From CAZMXS01 sp964570325 (GTDB lineage Bacteria; Verrucomicrobiota; Kiritimatiellia; CAIQIC01; CAZMXS01), in assembly GCA_964570325.1 (NCBI GenBank), contig CAZMXS010000011.1:23289-87288 (forward strand): DNA of 64,000 nt, in the 5' to 3' direction. The position numbers were made by a program, and so were the translations under genes. A model generated the notes under the pieces. The model made no database searches. It was not told the DNA's origin and was given only the letters and a program-made list of their open reading frames with translations. This document shows positions 43,022 to 50,966 of this stretch, in pieces. The stretch's first letter is position 1. Each line of letters opens with the position of its first letter.

Positions 43022-44017
43022 ATGGCCCAAAACGACAACCAAGCCGCGGTGGCGGCTGTGCCGCGCGTGGAGTGGGAGGCGCTGCTGCGGTGCATGCTGC
43101 GCGCGCGCGCAATTGACGAGCGCCTGATCCGGCTCTACCACCAGGGCCGGATTTTCGGCGGCGTCTACACGGGGGTTGGGCAGGAGGGGATCGGCGCGGC
43201 GACCGCGCGCGCCGGCGGCCCGGCCGACCTGTTCGCCCCGTGCATCCGGGACATGACCGTCCACCTGGCGCGCGGCGAATCCGTGCTCAACATCTTCCGG
43301 CAGTTCCTCGGGCGCGTGACCGGGCCGACGCGCGGGCGCGACGGCAACGTCCACTACGGCAACCTGGACCATGGGGTGTACGCGATGATCTCGCATCTGG
43401 GCGCGATGTTGCCGGTCGTGACCGGCGCCGTGATGGCCCGCCGCCGGCGCGGCGCGGATAGCGTCGGCGTGGCTTACATTGGCGACGGCGCGACCAGCAC
43501 CGGCGATTTTCACGAGGCGGTCAATTTCGCGGCGGTGTTCGACGTGCCGGTGATCTTCGTGATCGAGAACAACAAGTTCGCCTATTCCACCCCCAATGCG
43601 CGCCAGTATCGCTGTCGGCGGCTGGTCGAGCGCGCCGCCGGGTATGGCATCGAGGGGATTGCGGCCGATGGCAACCACCCCGTCGAACTGTATCTCCTGA
43701 CCCGCCAGTTGATGGCGCGGCTGCGCGCGGAACCGCGGCCGGTGCTGCTGGAGTGCGACACGATGCGTATGCGCGGACACGGCGAGCACGATGATTATGC
43801 CTATGTGCCCCGGGAGTTGCTCGAACAATACGCCGCCCGCGACCCGATTCGCGTGGCCGCCCGCGCGCTGGCTGATGCCGGTGTGCTGGGCCCGGAGACC
43901 GTCGCGGCGCTCGAGCGCGAGGTGCAGGAGGAGATTGACCGCGCTTACCACCAGGCGCTGGCGGAACCCGCGCCCGGCGCGGAAACGCTGCTGGAGGGGG
44001 TTTATGCCGACGGCTGA
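43022..44017 (+). CDS. 2-oxoacid dehydrogenase E1 component, alpha subunit
   Basis: The 331-residue thiamine-diphosphate enzyme of the PDH/BCKDH/acetoin DH E1alpha family has RIFGGVYTGVGQEGIGAA and RDMTVHLARGE, then the TPP-binding motif GDGATSTGDFHEAVNFAAVFDVPVIFVIENNKFAYSTP (G-D-G-x..N-N) and a phosphorylation-loop-like YRCRRLVERAAGYGIEG. It decarboxylates a 2-oxoacid and passes the acyl to E2. The start at 43022 (MAQNDNQ) has GGAGG eleven bases upstream; ATG at 43001 is possible. Pyruvate, a branched-chain oxoacid or acetoin is the likely substrate. It overlaps the beta-subunit gene by 14 nt. Confidence 0.92.
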   Translation: MAQNDNQAAVAAVPRVEWEALLRCMLRARAIDERLIRLYHQGRIFGGVYTGVGQEGIGAATARAGGPADLFAPCIRDMTVHLARGESVLNIFRQFLGRVTGPTRGRDGNVHYGNLDHGVYAMISHLGAMLPVVTGAVMARRRRGADSVGVAYIGDGATSTGDFHEAVNFAAVFDVPVIFVIENNKFAYSTPNARQYRCRRLVERAAGYGIEGIAADGNHPVELYLLTRQLMARLRAEPRPVLLECDTMRMRGHGEHDDYAYVPRELLEQYAARDPIRVAARALADAGVLGPETVAALEREVQEEIDRAYHQALAEPAPGAETLLEGVYADG

Positions 44018-44987
44018 AATCACCTACCTGGAGGCCATCCGCCAGGGATTGCGGCGGTTGCTGAAGGAAGATCCGAACGTCCTGCTGTTCGGCGAGGACA
44101 TCGGCGCGTTCGGCGGCGCGTTCAAGGTCACGCTCGGTCTGCAGCAGGAGTTTGGCGCCGACCGCGTGTTCGACACGCCGATCAGCGAATCGGCCATCCT
44201 CGGCGCCGCGATTGGCATGGCCACGCAGGGGTTGCGCCCGGTGGTGGAGCTGCAGTTTGTGGATTTCGGCATGACGGCGCTCCACCAGATCCTGAACAAC
44301 GCCGGCACCACGCATTACCGGACGGGCGTGGCGGTGCCGATGACCGTGCGCGCGCCATGCGGCGGCGGGTTCGGCGGCGGGCCGTTCCATTCCGAGGAAC
44401 TCGAGGCGCTGTTCTGCCATATGCCCGGCATCAAGGTGGTCTATCCCGCGTTCCCGTCGGACGCGCGCGCGCTGATCTATTCCGCCGTCCGGGATCCGAA
44501 CCCGGTGATCTTCCTGGAGAACAAGTACCTGTATCGGCACGTGAAGGAGCTGATGTCGGAGCGGTTCGATCCCGTGACGCTGGGCCTGGCGCGCGTCTGC
44601 CGCGTCGGCCGCGACGCGGTGATCCTTACCTACGGCGCGATGGTGCATGAGGCGTTGCGCGCGGCCGAGCGCGTCTCGGCCGACGAGGGCTACGAGGCGA
44701 TGGTGGTGGATATGCGCACGCTCAAGCCCTACGACGCCGAGACGGTCCTGGCGGCGGTCGCGGCGACCAACCGCGTGCTGATCGTGCACGAGGGCTGGCG
44801 CACCGGCGGGTTCGGCGCGGAGCTGGCGGCGCTCGTGGCCGAGCGCGCCTTTCACCTGTTGGATGCGCCGGTGCGGCGGGTTGCCGCGCCCGATTGTCCC
44901 GTGCCGTTTGCGCCCGATTTGGAAAAGGTATACCGCCCCTCGCACGAGGCGATCGGCGAGGCGCTGATCGAACTGATCGAGTATTGA
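44004..44987 (+). CDS. 2-oxoacid dehydrogenase E1 component, beta subunit
   Basis: The 327-residue E1beta has LFGEDIGAFGGAFKVTLGLQQEFGADRVFDTPISESAILGAAIGMATQGLRPVVELQF and the transketolase C-terminal domain (RVCRVGRDAVILTYGAMVHEALRAAE, VLIVHEGWRTGGFGAELAALV). The mobile-loop His lies in PFHSEELEALF. Together with the alpha subunit it forms an alpha2beta2 tetramer. The operon continues to E2 after 15 nt. No E3 gene is included. Confidence 0.93.
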   Translation: MPTAEITYLEAIRQGLRRLLKEDPNVLLFGEDIGAFGGAFKVTLGLQQEFGADRVFDTPISESAILGAAIGMATQGLRPVVELQFVDFGMTALHQILNNAGTTHYRTGVAVPMTVRAPCGGGFGGGPFHSEELEALFCHMPGIKVVYPAFPSDARALIYSAVRDPNPVIFLENKYLYRHVKELMSERFDPVTLGLARVCRVGRDAVILTYGAMVHEALRAAERVSADEGYEAMVVDMRTLKPYDAETVLAAVAATNRVLIVHEGWRTGGFGAELAALVAERAFHLLDAPVRRVAAPDCPVPFAPDLEKVYRPSHEAIGEALIELIEY

Positions 44988-45002
44988 GGCAAGGATAGCG
45001 CC

Positions 45003-46286
45003 ATGAAACAGACGCAGGTCGTGATGCCGCAGATGGGCCAGAGCGTGGCGGAGGGCACCATTATCCGGTGGAAGAAGAAAGTGGGGGATTCGGTCGAGGC
45101 GGACGAGGTGCTGCTTGAAGTGGAGACCGATAAGACGACGGTGGACGTGGAAAGTCCCGCCGCCGGCCGCCTGGCCAGTTGCCTGAAGCAGGCGGGCGAG
45201 ATTGCCGCCGCCGGCGAGGTGATTGGCGTGATCGAGGGTGAGGGGGAGGAACCGCCCGCTGCGCCCGCGGATCAGCCGCACGCCGCCGGCGGTAAACAGG
45301 AGCAGATCCGCGTCTCGACGGCGTCGCTTTCGTTCGGCTTTAACAGCGCCGCGCCGTTGCCCGACATTGATCGCGATCGCTATTCACCCTATGTGCTGCG
45401 GCTGGCGATGCTGAACAACGTCACCATCCAGGAGTTGGAGGCCATCCAGGGCACCGGCCGCCACGGGCGCGTGACCAAGAACGACATTCTCCAGTACCTG
45501 GCCCGCCGCCCCGTCGCCTCGGTCTCAATGGAGCAGTTGACCGGCAAGGAGGAGCTTTCGCCGCAGGACCTGGCCGCGCTGGGCCGGGTGGTGCCGATGA
45601 CTACGGTGCGCCGGACAATCGCCGATCACATGGTCCAGTCGCTCCGCACCAGCGCGCATGTGACCATGGTCCACGCGGTGGACCTGACGCATGTGGTCAA
45701 CCTGCGCCGGCGGGTGAAGGAGGAGTTTGAAAAACGCTTCGCCGCGCGCATGACCTACACCGGTGTGCTGCTGTTTGTCACCGCCCGGGTGCTGAAGGAC
45801 TTCCCGACGATCAACGCCTCCGTTCACGGCACGAACCTGATCCTGCGCAACGAGATCAATATCGGCTGCGCCGTCGCCCTGCCGGATGAAAGCCTCGTGG
45901 TGCCGGTGGTCCGCCACGCGGATAAGAAGAGCTTCCCCGAGATCGCCCGCGACCTGGACCGCCTGATCGGTTTGGCCCGGGGCAAGGCCCTGCGCCGCGA
46001 GGACGTGGACAGCGGGACGTTCACCATCTCCAACTTCGGCTCATTCGGGAGCATCATTGGTACGCCGCTGATCAACCAGCCGCAGGTCGCGATCCTCGGC
46101 ATGGGCGCGGTCTTCGAGACGCCGGTGGTGTATGAGCGGAAAATCCAGGTTCGCGACCGGCTCTACTTGAGTTTCTCGTTCGACCATCGCGTGATTGACG
46201 GCGCCATGGGCGGACGGTTTCTCAACGCCATCCAGACCGCCACCGAGGCGCTGACCGAGGACGATTTGAACCTGGGTTCGTTGTAG
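45003..46286 (+). CDS. 2-oxoacid dehydrogenase E2, dihydrolipoyl acyltransferase
   Basis: The 427-residue E2 carries one N-terminal lipoyl domain with the lipoylated Lys44 in EVETDKTTVDVE. A peripheral-subunit-binding domain follows (YSPYVLRLAMLNNVTIQELEAIQGTGRHGRVTKNDILQYL, ~127-166), and then the CoA-acyltransferase domain. The catalytic motif DHRVIDG (H395, D399) is intact, as is GTFTISNFGSFGSIIGTPLINQPQVAIL. It forms the core of the complex and transfers acyl to CoA. An E3 dihydrolipoamide dehydrogenase is needed but not encoded nearby, suggesting sharing with other lipoyl complexes. Confidence 0.94.
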   Translation: MKQTQVVMPQMGQSVAEGTIIRWKKKVGDSVEADEVLLEVETDKTTVDVESPAAGRLASCLKQAGEIAAAGEVIGVIEGEGEEPPAAPADQPHAAGGKQEQIRVSTASLSFGFNSAAPLPDIDRDRYSPYVLRLAMLNNVTIQELEAIQGTGRHGRVTKNDILQYLARRPVASVSMEQLTGKEELSPQDLAALGRVVPMTTVRRTIADHMVQSLRTSAHVTMVHAVDLTHVVNLRRRVKEEFEKRFAARMTYTGVLLFVTARVLKDFPTINASVHGTNLILRNEINIGCAVALPDESLVVPVVRHADKKSFPEIARDLDRLIGLARGKALRREDVDSGTFTISNFGSFGSIIGTPLINQPQVAILGMGAVFETPVVYERKIQVRDRLYLSFSFDHRVIDGAMGGRFLNAIQTATEALTEDDLNLGSL

Positions 46287-46387
46287 AAGCGCAAAGTCGG
46301 CGCTCCAGCCTGAGCGGCGTCGCCTCCTTTTGTGGGACTGGCCGACGAGGCCGGCCGCGCTCGCCCGCTCAACCGGGAACTCTCGCC

Positions 46388-46417
46388 TTGACGCCCGCCA
46401 ATTTGCTCTGCTAGTTT
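46388..46417 (+). promoter_or_regulatory. Promoter of the small basic protein gene, near-leaderless
   Basis: TTGACG (46388-46393) and TAGTTT (46412-46417) are separated by 18 nt. The ATG follows nine bases after the -10 element, and no Shine-Dalgarno sequence is present. Confidence 0.45.
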
Positions 46418-46426
46418 CCGCGCCCC

Positions 46427-46573
46427 ATGGGACAGCAATTAAGAACGCGCGTGAAGCGCGCGGCGCGTCGGCGCCGCGAAAAACGGCTGAAACAGAAGGC
46501 CCGTGCCGCAGGCAAGGCCAAGCCGGCGGTCAAGTCCGCCCCGGCCGCGGATGCCGCGCCGGCCAAGGCTTGA
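46427..46573 (+). CDS. Small basic protein (48 aa) of PVC-type
   Basis: The 48-codon frame starts MGQQLRTRVKRAARRRREKR and continues LKQKARAAGKAKPAVKS before an Ala-rich end. More than a third of the residues are Lys or Arg. Very short conserved proteins with an MG(Q/K)QLR-x-RVKR start are familiar from Verrucomicrobia-related genomes, where their function is unknown; rRNA or nucleic-acid binding is a reasonable guess. Promoter hexamers (46388-46417) and a clean stop support expression. It is in a 445-nt interval that would otherwise look empty. Confidence 0.7.
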   Translation: MGQQLRTRVKRAARRRREKRLKQKARAAGKAKPAVKSAPAADAAPAKA

Positions 46574-46731
46574 AGCGCCAGCCAGCCGATGCCGGTTTAA
46601 ACCCTCGTTCGCCGCGGCAGGAGATGATTCCGCGCCGGGGACGAAGAGGGTTTTTTGTGCTTATTTCCAACAATGCGCGCGTGACAAGTCCGTTCGCTTG
46701 GGCTATCAATTAAAGGATAAAGGGGGATGCG

Positions 46732-47085
46732 ATGATCCTGGTAGTTGATGATGACCGAGTGCTGACCCAGTTGCTCAAGACGCTGCTGGAGGAGGCGGGT
46801 TACGAGGTGCGCGTGGCTTATGACGGCGAAACCGCGTATAAACATCTCAAGGATCCCAAGTGCAAGGGGATGCTCCTCGACATCCGGATGCCCGGCTTCA
46901 ATGGCGCCGAACTGCTTATGCTCATGGCCGCCGAGGGGATCAAGGTGCCGGTCATTGTGATGGCCGGCTTCCCTGATTTCGACGAGGAGGAGATGAAGCA
47001 GTTCTCCAACGTGAAGAAGTTTTTTCACAAACCGCTGTATCCTGAGGATGTGCTGGCGGCCGTCCGGGAACACTGCCGCAAATGA
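46732..47085 (+). CDS. Single-domain response regulator (REC)
   Basis: The 117-residue receiver domain alone has MILVVDDDRVLTQLLKTLLEEAGYEVRVA, the phospho-acceptor Asp in MLLDIRMPGFNG, and Lys in FFHKPLYPEDVL. It has no output domain, as in CheY/Spo0F-like shuttles. The ribosome binding site AAAGGGGGATG precedes it. It overlaps the CsgG-like lipoprotein gene by 4 nt (ATGA), an unusual partner. No kinase gene lies next to it, so it could take phosphoryl groups from the distant hybrid kinases. Confidence 0.92.
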   Translation: MILVVDDDRVLTQLLKTLLEEAGYEVRVAYDGETAYKHLKDPKCKGMLLDIRMPGFNGAELLMLMAAEGIKVPVIVMAGFPDFDEEEMKQFSNVKKFFHKPLYPEDVLAAVREHCRK

Positions 47086-48062
47086 CGGGCGTCAGGGCGC
47101 CGAATCTTTGCCCGCCGGGCATGCATGCCGTCCCTCCCACTCTGAAATGGCTGGCGGTCCCGCTCCTGGCCGTCCTTTCCGCCTGCGCCACCGCTCGCGC
47201 CCCGTTTTCGCCATACCATTCCGACCGCCGGGTCAAGCCCGTGTTGGCGGTGACGGATTTTGAAAACTTGAGCGGTTTTTCCGGCCAGTGGAATCTCGGC
47301 GGCGGGATGGCCGACCTGTTGGTCACCGCGTTGATGGATTCCCGGAAGGCGATTGTCCTGGAGCGACAGCACATCGGCGATGTCATTGGCGAGCTGGTGC
47401 GCCAGGGTCAGGGCTTGTTTCGCCCCGAGGGCCGCGCGCCAAAGGGACGGCTGAAGAACGCGCGGTTCCTTGTGCGCGGAGTCATCACCGATTTCACCGT
47501 CACCGGCGACGCTTCCGGCTGGTTCGCCACGCCCGGCGGCGCGGCTCGCGTGCGGGGCTCGCAGGCTCGCGTGGCCATCAATGTCAAGGTGTACGACGTG
47601 GAGAGCGGCGAGGTGGTCTGCTCCGTCAAGACCGACGGCACGGCCTCGGCCGGCGGCGCCGGCGGCGCAGTCAACTACAAGCATATCGCGTTCGGCGGCG
47701 ATGTCTTTTTTCGCACTCCCCTCGGCCGCGCGACGGAGGAGGCGATCGCGGATGCGGTCAGCCGGATCCTGCGCGGCCTGCCGGTCGAATACTGGACGCC
47801 GCTGATCGCGGACACCGGACCGGACTTTGTGGTGATCAATGGCGGCGAAAACGTGCGGGTGGACGTCGGCGATATCTTCACGGTGCGCGAGCCCAGCCGC
47901 AATATCACCGACCCCGCCACCGGGAATGTTATTGAAAACGTGGCCGGCGCGGCGGTGGGCAAGGTGCGGGTCACGGAAGTCAAACCGATGTCCGCCCACG
48001 CCGTCTTGATCAGCGGCGCCGGCCCGCTGCGGCGTGGACAGGTGCTGGAAGCGGCGGAATGA
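47082..48062 (+). CDS. CsgG/HfaB-like outer-membrane lipoprotein
   Basis: The 326-residue protein has a long N-region, then a hydrophobic stretch and lipobox (LAVLSAC, Cys at about residue 35). The mature part has the CsgG-type core VKPVLAVTDFENLSGFSGQWNLGGGMADLLVTALMDSRKAIVLERQHIGDVIGE and RFLVRGVITDFTVTG, typical of curli-secretion or holdfast-anchor proteins. About 120 extra C-terminal residues follow with a FlgT/LysM-like beta pattern (INGGENVRVDVGDIFTVREP). It may form a secretion pore or contribute to surface attachment. No curli genes are nearby. An internal Met at residue 14 is an alternative start. Confidence 0.8.
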   Translation: MTGVRAPNLCPPGMHAVPPTLKWLAVPLLAVLSACATARAPFSPYHSDRRVKPVLAVTDFENLSGFSGQWNLGGGMADLLVTALMDSRKAIVLERQHIGDVIGELVRQGQGLFRPEGRAPKGRLKNARFLVRGVITDFTVTGDASGWFATPGGAARVRGSQARVAINVKVYDVESGEVVCSVKTDGTASAGGAGGAVNYKHIAFGGDVFFRTPLGRATEEAIADAVSRILRGLPVEYWTPLIADTGPDFVVINGGENVRVDVGDIFTVREPSRNITDPATGNVIENVAGAAVGKVRVTEVKPMSAHAVLISGAGPLRRGQVLEAAE

Positions 48063-48172
48063 GGAGACGGAAGGGATGGTGAACGGTGAAGGTGGCAACC
48101 TGAGTGAGGAGACCTGAAACCTGAAGGTGGAAGGGCAAAGGCGGGGATGCAAATGCAGACATGGAACTTCAA

Positions 48173-48201
48173 TTGGCATTGGGCATTTGGCCGTCCATAA
48201 T
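48173..48201 (+). promoter_or_regulatory. Promoter of ruvA
   Basis: TTGGCA (48173-48178) and CATAAT (48196-48201) are 17 nt apart, 23 nt before the ruvA ATG. The -35 lies inside a TTGGCATTGG-type intergenic repeat that recurs near 50890. Confidence 0.5.
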
Positions 48202-48224
48202 CTTGTTGATCGCAATTTTTTTCC

Positions 48225-48821
48225 ATGATCACGTTTCTCGAAGGCAAGCTGGAGGCGAAGGATCCGACCCGCGTGGTGCTCAATGTCGCCGGTGTCGGTT
48301 ACGAGGTCTTCATCCCATTGAGCAGTTACGACCGCCTGCCCGCGCCCGGAGGCACGGTGCGGTTGCTGACCCACGATCATATTCGCGAAGACGTCCATGC
48401 GTTGTATGGATTCATGACGGCGCCGGAGCGCGAGCTGTTTCTGCTGTTGATGACCGTCAGCGGTATCGGACCCAAGGTGGCGCTTGGGGCGCTCAGCGGG
48501 CTGGCCGTGCGCGATTTGCGGGCGGCCATTGTTCAGGCCGACATCAAGCGCTTGAGCTCGATTTCGGGCATCGGCAAGAAAACCGCCGAGCGCATGGTGG
48601 TCGAGCTGAAAGACAAGCTGGGCGCCGGCGCGGCGCTGGAGGCGCTGGCCGGCGCGGCCGAGCCCGGCCCGGCTTCGCTCAAGGCGCGCGACGCGATTCT
48701 GGCCCTGATTTCCCTCGGCTATAAGCAGGCCGAGGCCCAACAACTGATTGAAAAAGCGACGGCTGCGCTCGGCCCCGATGCGGGCGTCGAGGAACTCGTC
48801 CGCCGCGCGTTGGCGCGGTAA
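48225..48821 (+). CDS. ruvA: Holliday junction branch migration protein RuvA
   Basis: The 198-residue RuvA starts MITFLEGKLEAKDPTRVVLNVAGVGYEVFIPLSSYDRLP. The helix-hairpin-helix motifs are LLMTVSGIGPKVALGALSG and LSSISGIGKKTAERMVVELKDKLG, and the UBA-like C-terminal domain III (AILALISLGYKQAEAQQLIEKA) binds RuvB. It recognises Holliday junctions for RuvB-driven branch migration. No ruvB or ruvC follows; the next gene is an ABC-transporter permease, so ruvA stands alone here. Confidence 0.95.
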   Translation: MITFLEGKLEAKDPTRVVLNVAGVGYEVFIPLSSYDRLPAPGGTVRLLTHDHIREDVHALYGFMTAPERELFLLLMTVSGIGPKVALGALSGLAVRDLRAAIVQADIKRLSSISGIGKKTAERMVVELKDKLGAGAALEALAGAAEPGPASLKARDAILALISLGYKQAEAQQLIEKATAALGPDAGVEELVRRALAR

Positions 48822-48860
48822 TCCTTCCTCCGCTGGCGTCCCGAAAACCGGTGTTAGGCG

Positions 48861-48889
48861 TTTTCATTTGGCATCGGTTGCGCTAACCT
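48861..48889 (+). promoter_or_regulatory. Promoter of mlaE, near-leaderless
   Basis: TTTTCA (48861-48866) and TAACCT (48884-48889) are separated by 17 nt. The start codon at 48896 begins six bases after the -10, so the transcript is expected to start at or near the ATG. Confidence 0.4.
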
Positions 48890-48895
48890 TGCTCC

Positions 48896-50029
48896 ATGTC
48901 GCCGACGGATCAACTGGTAATGGAAACCGGCCGCGAACCGGATGGAGCATTGCGGATCGCGCTGCATGGCCGGCTGGACATCCACACGGCCGGCGGGGTG
49001 TGGGCGGACGCCGTGCGCGCCCTGGATGAATTGGACGGGCGCAAACTGGTGATTGACGCGGCGGCGGTCAGCTACTGCGACGGGGCGGGGGTCGGGTTGC
49101 TGGTCGAATTATGCCGGCGGCGCGGGCGCGCGGGTGCCGGCTGGGAAGTGCGCGGGTTGCGCCCCGAATTTCAGCACATCTTCAACTTGTTCAATCCCGA
49201 TGATTTCGCGCCGATGCCGCATGCGCCCCATCGCCTGGCCGCCTGGCCGGAGGAGGTGGGGCGCGCGGTCGGGCGCGTCGCGGTTGACCTGCGTCAGCAG
49301 ATTGGTTTTGTCGGCGAGCTGTCCGCGGCGGTGGCCATGGCGATACGGCATCCGGGCCGGGTGCGGTGGGGCGATATTCTGCGGGTGATGGAACTGGCGG
49401 GGGTCAACGCCCTGCCGATCGTCGCCCTGATCGGGCTTCTGCTCGGGTTGATCCTGGCCTTCCAGTCGGCGATCGCTCTCAGCCGCTATGGCGCCGAGCT
49501 GTTTGTCGCCAATCTGGTCGCGCTCTCCCTGTTTCGCGAACTGGGGCCGTTGATGACGGCGATCATTTTGACGGCCCGATCCGGTTCCGCGTTTGCGGCG
49601 GAGATTGGCACCATGAAGGTCAACGAGGAGGTGGACGCGCTGATCACGATGGGTCTGGACCCCGTGCGCTTCCTGGTGGTGCCGCGCGTGCTGGGGGCGG
49701 TGGTGGTGACGCCGCTGCTGACGGTTTTCGCGAACCTGTTCGGACTGATCGGCGCGGCGGTTGTCGTGCGCTCGCTGGGCTATCCGCTGGTGACCTATGT
49801 CAACCAGGTGGTATCGGCCGTCAATGTGACCGCGGCGGTCGGCGGACTGGTCAAGGCATTTGTTTTTGGCGTGCTGGTGGCGGCGGTTGGCTGCCTGCGC
49901 GGCTTGCAGACGCAGAGCGGCGCCAGCGCCGTGGGCGACGCCACCACGCGCGCCGTGGTCAGCGGCATCGTCCTGATTGTGTTGGCGGACGGGTTGTTTT
50001 CGGTCCTGTTTTACTACCTGGGGGTCTAG
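48896..50029 (+). CDS. mlaE: MlaE-family ABC transporter permease with N-terminal STAS domain
   Basis: The 377-residue protein has an N-terminal STAS domain (residues ~10-95, KLVIDAAAVSYCDGAGVGLLVELCRRRG) fused to the MlaE permease domain with five to six helices. The permease signature is ELFVANLVALSLFRELGPLMTAIILTARSGSAFAAEIGTMKVNEEVDALITMGLDPVRFLVVPRV. It transports phospholipids or sterols between membranes together with MlaF. In E. coli the STAS partner MlaB is a separate gene, whereas here it is fused. No MCE-domain protein (MlaD) is encoded next to it. It is followed by mlaF after 4 nt. Confidence 0.94.
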   Translation: MSPTDQLVMETGREPDGALRIALHGRLDIHTAGGVWADAVRALDELDGRKLVIDAAAVSYCDGAGVGLLVELCRRRGRAGAGWEVRGLRPEFQHIFNLFNPDDFAPMPHAPHRLAAWPEEVGRAVGRVAVDLRQQIGFVGELSAAVAMAIRHPGRVRWGDILRVMELAGVNALPIVALIGLLLGLILAFQSAIALSRYGAELFVANLVALSLFRELGPLMTAIILTARSGSAFAAEIGTMKVNEEVDALITMGLDPVRFLVVPRVLGAVVVTPLLTVFANLFGLIGAAVVVRSLGYPLVTYVNQVVSAVNVTAAVGGLVKAFVFGVLVAAVGCLRGLQTQSGASAVGDATTRAVVSGIVLIVLADGLFSVLFYYLGV

Positions 50030-50033
50030 GCGG

Positions 50034-50801
50034 ATGGCCGGCGCGGATCACAACCCCATTATCCGGGTGGAGCACCTGACGGCGCAGTATGAGGATGAGC
50101 TAATCCTCGACGACATTTCGTTCGAGGTCCGGCGCGGCGAAATCTTTGTCATTCTCGGCGGGTCGGGCTGCGGCAAGAGCACCCTGCTCAAGCACATGAT
50201 CGGCTTATATGAGCCGGTGCGCGGCCGGGTGCTGATTGACGGGCGCGACATGGTGACCGCGACGGGCGCGGAGCGGCTGGCGATTCTGAACCGGATCGGC
50301 GTGATGTACCAAAGCGGAGCATTGTTCGGCTCGCTGACGCTGTCGGAAAACGTCCAGTTGCCGCAGGAGGAGTTCACGCGGCTCCCGCGCGCGGCCCGTG
50401 AACTGATTGCGCGCATGAAGCTGAAACTGGTTGGGCTCGACAGCTACGCGGGACACCTGCCGGCGGAGATCAGCGGGGGCATGAAGAAACGCGCCGCCAT
50501 CGCGCGCGCGATGGCGCTCGATCCGGATATCCTGTTCCTCGATGAGCCCTCGGCCGGGCTGGACCCGATCACGTCGGCCGAATTGGATCAACTGATCCGA
50601 CGGCTGGCGCGGGATCTGAAAATCACGTTTGTCATTGTTACCCACGAACTGCCGAGTATTTTTGCTGTGGCCGACCGGGTGATTATGCTCGACCAGCGCG
50701 TCAAGCGGATCGTGGCCGAGGGCCGGCCGCGGGAATTGCGCGATCACTCCGACAATCCATGGGTGCGACAGTTTTTCAACCGGGAGCCGGCGGCAGGATG
50801 A
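50034..50801 (+). CDS. mlaF: MlaF-family ABC transporter ATP-binding protein
   Basis: The 255-residue ATPase has Walker A GGSGCGKSTLL, Q-loop MYQSGALF, signature EISGGMKKRAAIARA, Walker B DILFLDEPSAGLDP and a switch His in VTHELPSI. Met-Lys-Lys after S-G-G is the MlaF-type signature. It energises MlaE. The start at 50034 follows the mlaE stop by 4 nt. The gene after it encodes a beta-barrel protein rather than mlaD, so the periplasmic component must lie elsewhere. Confidence 0.94.
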   Translation: MAGADHNPIIRVEHLTAQYEDELILDDISFEVRRGEIFVILGGSGCGKSTLLKHMIGLYEPVRGRVLIDGRDMVTATGAERLAILNRIGVMYQSGALFGSLTLSENVQLPQEEFTRLPRAARELIARMKLKLVGLDSYAGHLPAEISGGMKKRAAIARAMALDPDILFLDEPSAGLDPITSAELDQLIRRLARDLKITFVIVTHELPSIFAVADRVIMLDQRVKRIVAEGRPRELRDHSDNPWVRQFFNREPAAG

Positions 50802-50966
50802 TTGGGGAAGGCGCAATGGCGAGGGATGAAGGGGCGACGGCGGAAACCGGAATGAAGCAGAATGCGGGCGCAGAGCCGGTGAAATGAAATTCAAATTGGC
50901 CATTGGCCATCCTTTTCAATTAAAACCCGTTATGCGGATGGATCAAGCGATCGGAGGAATCCAGAT

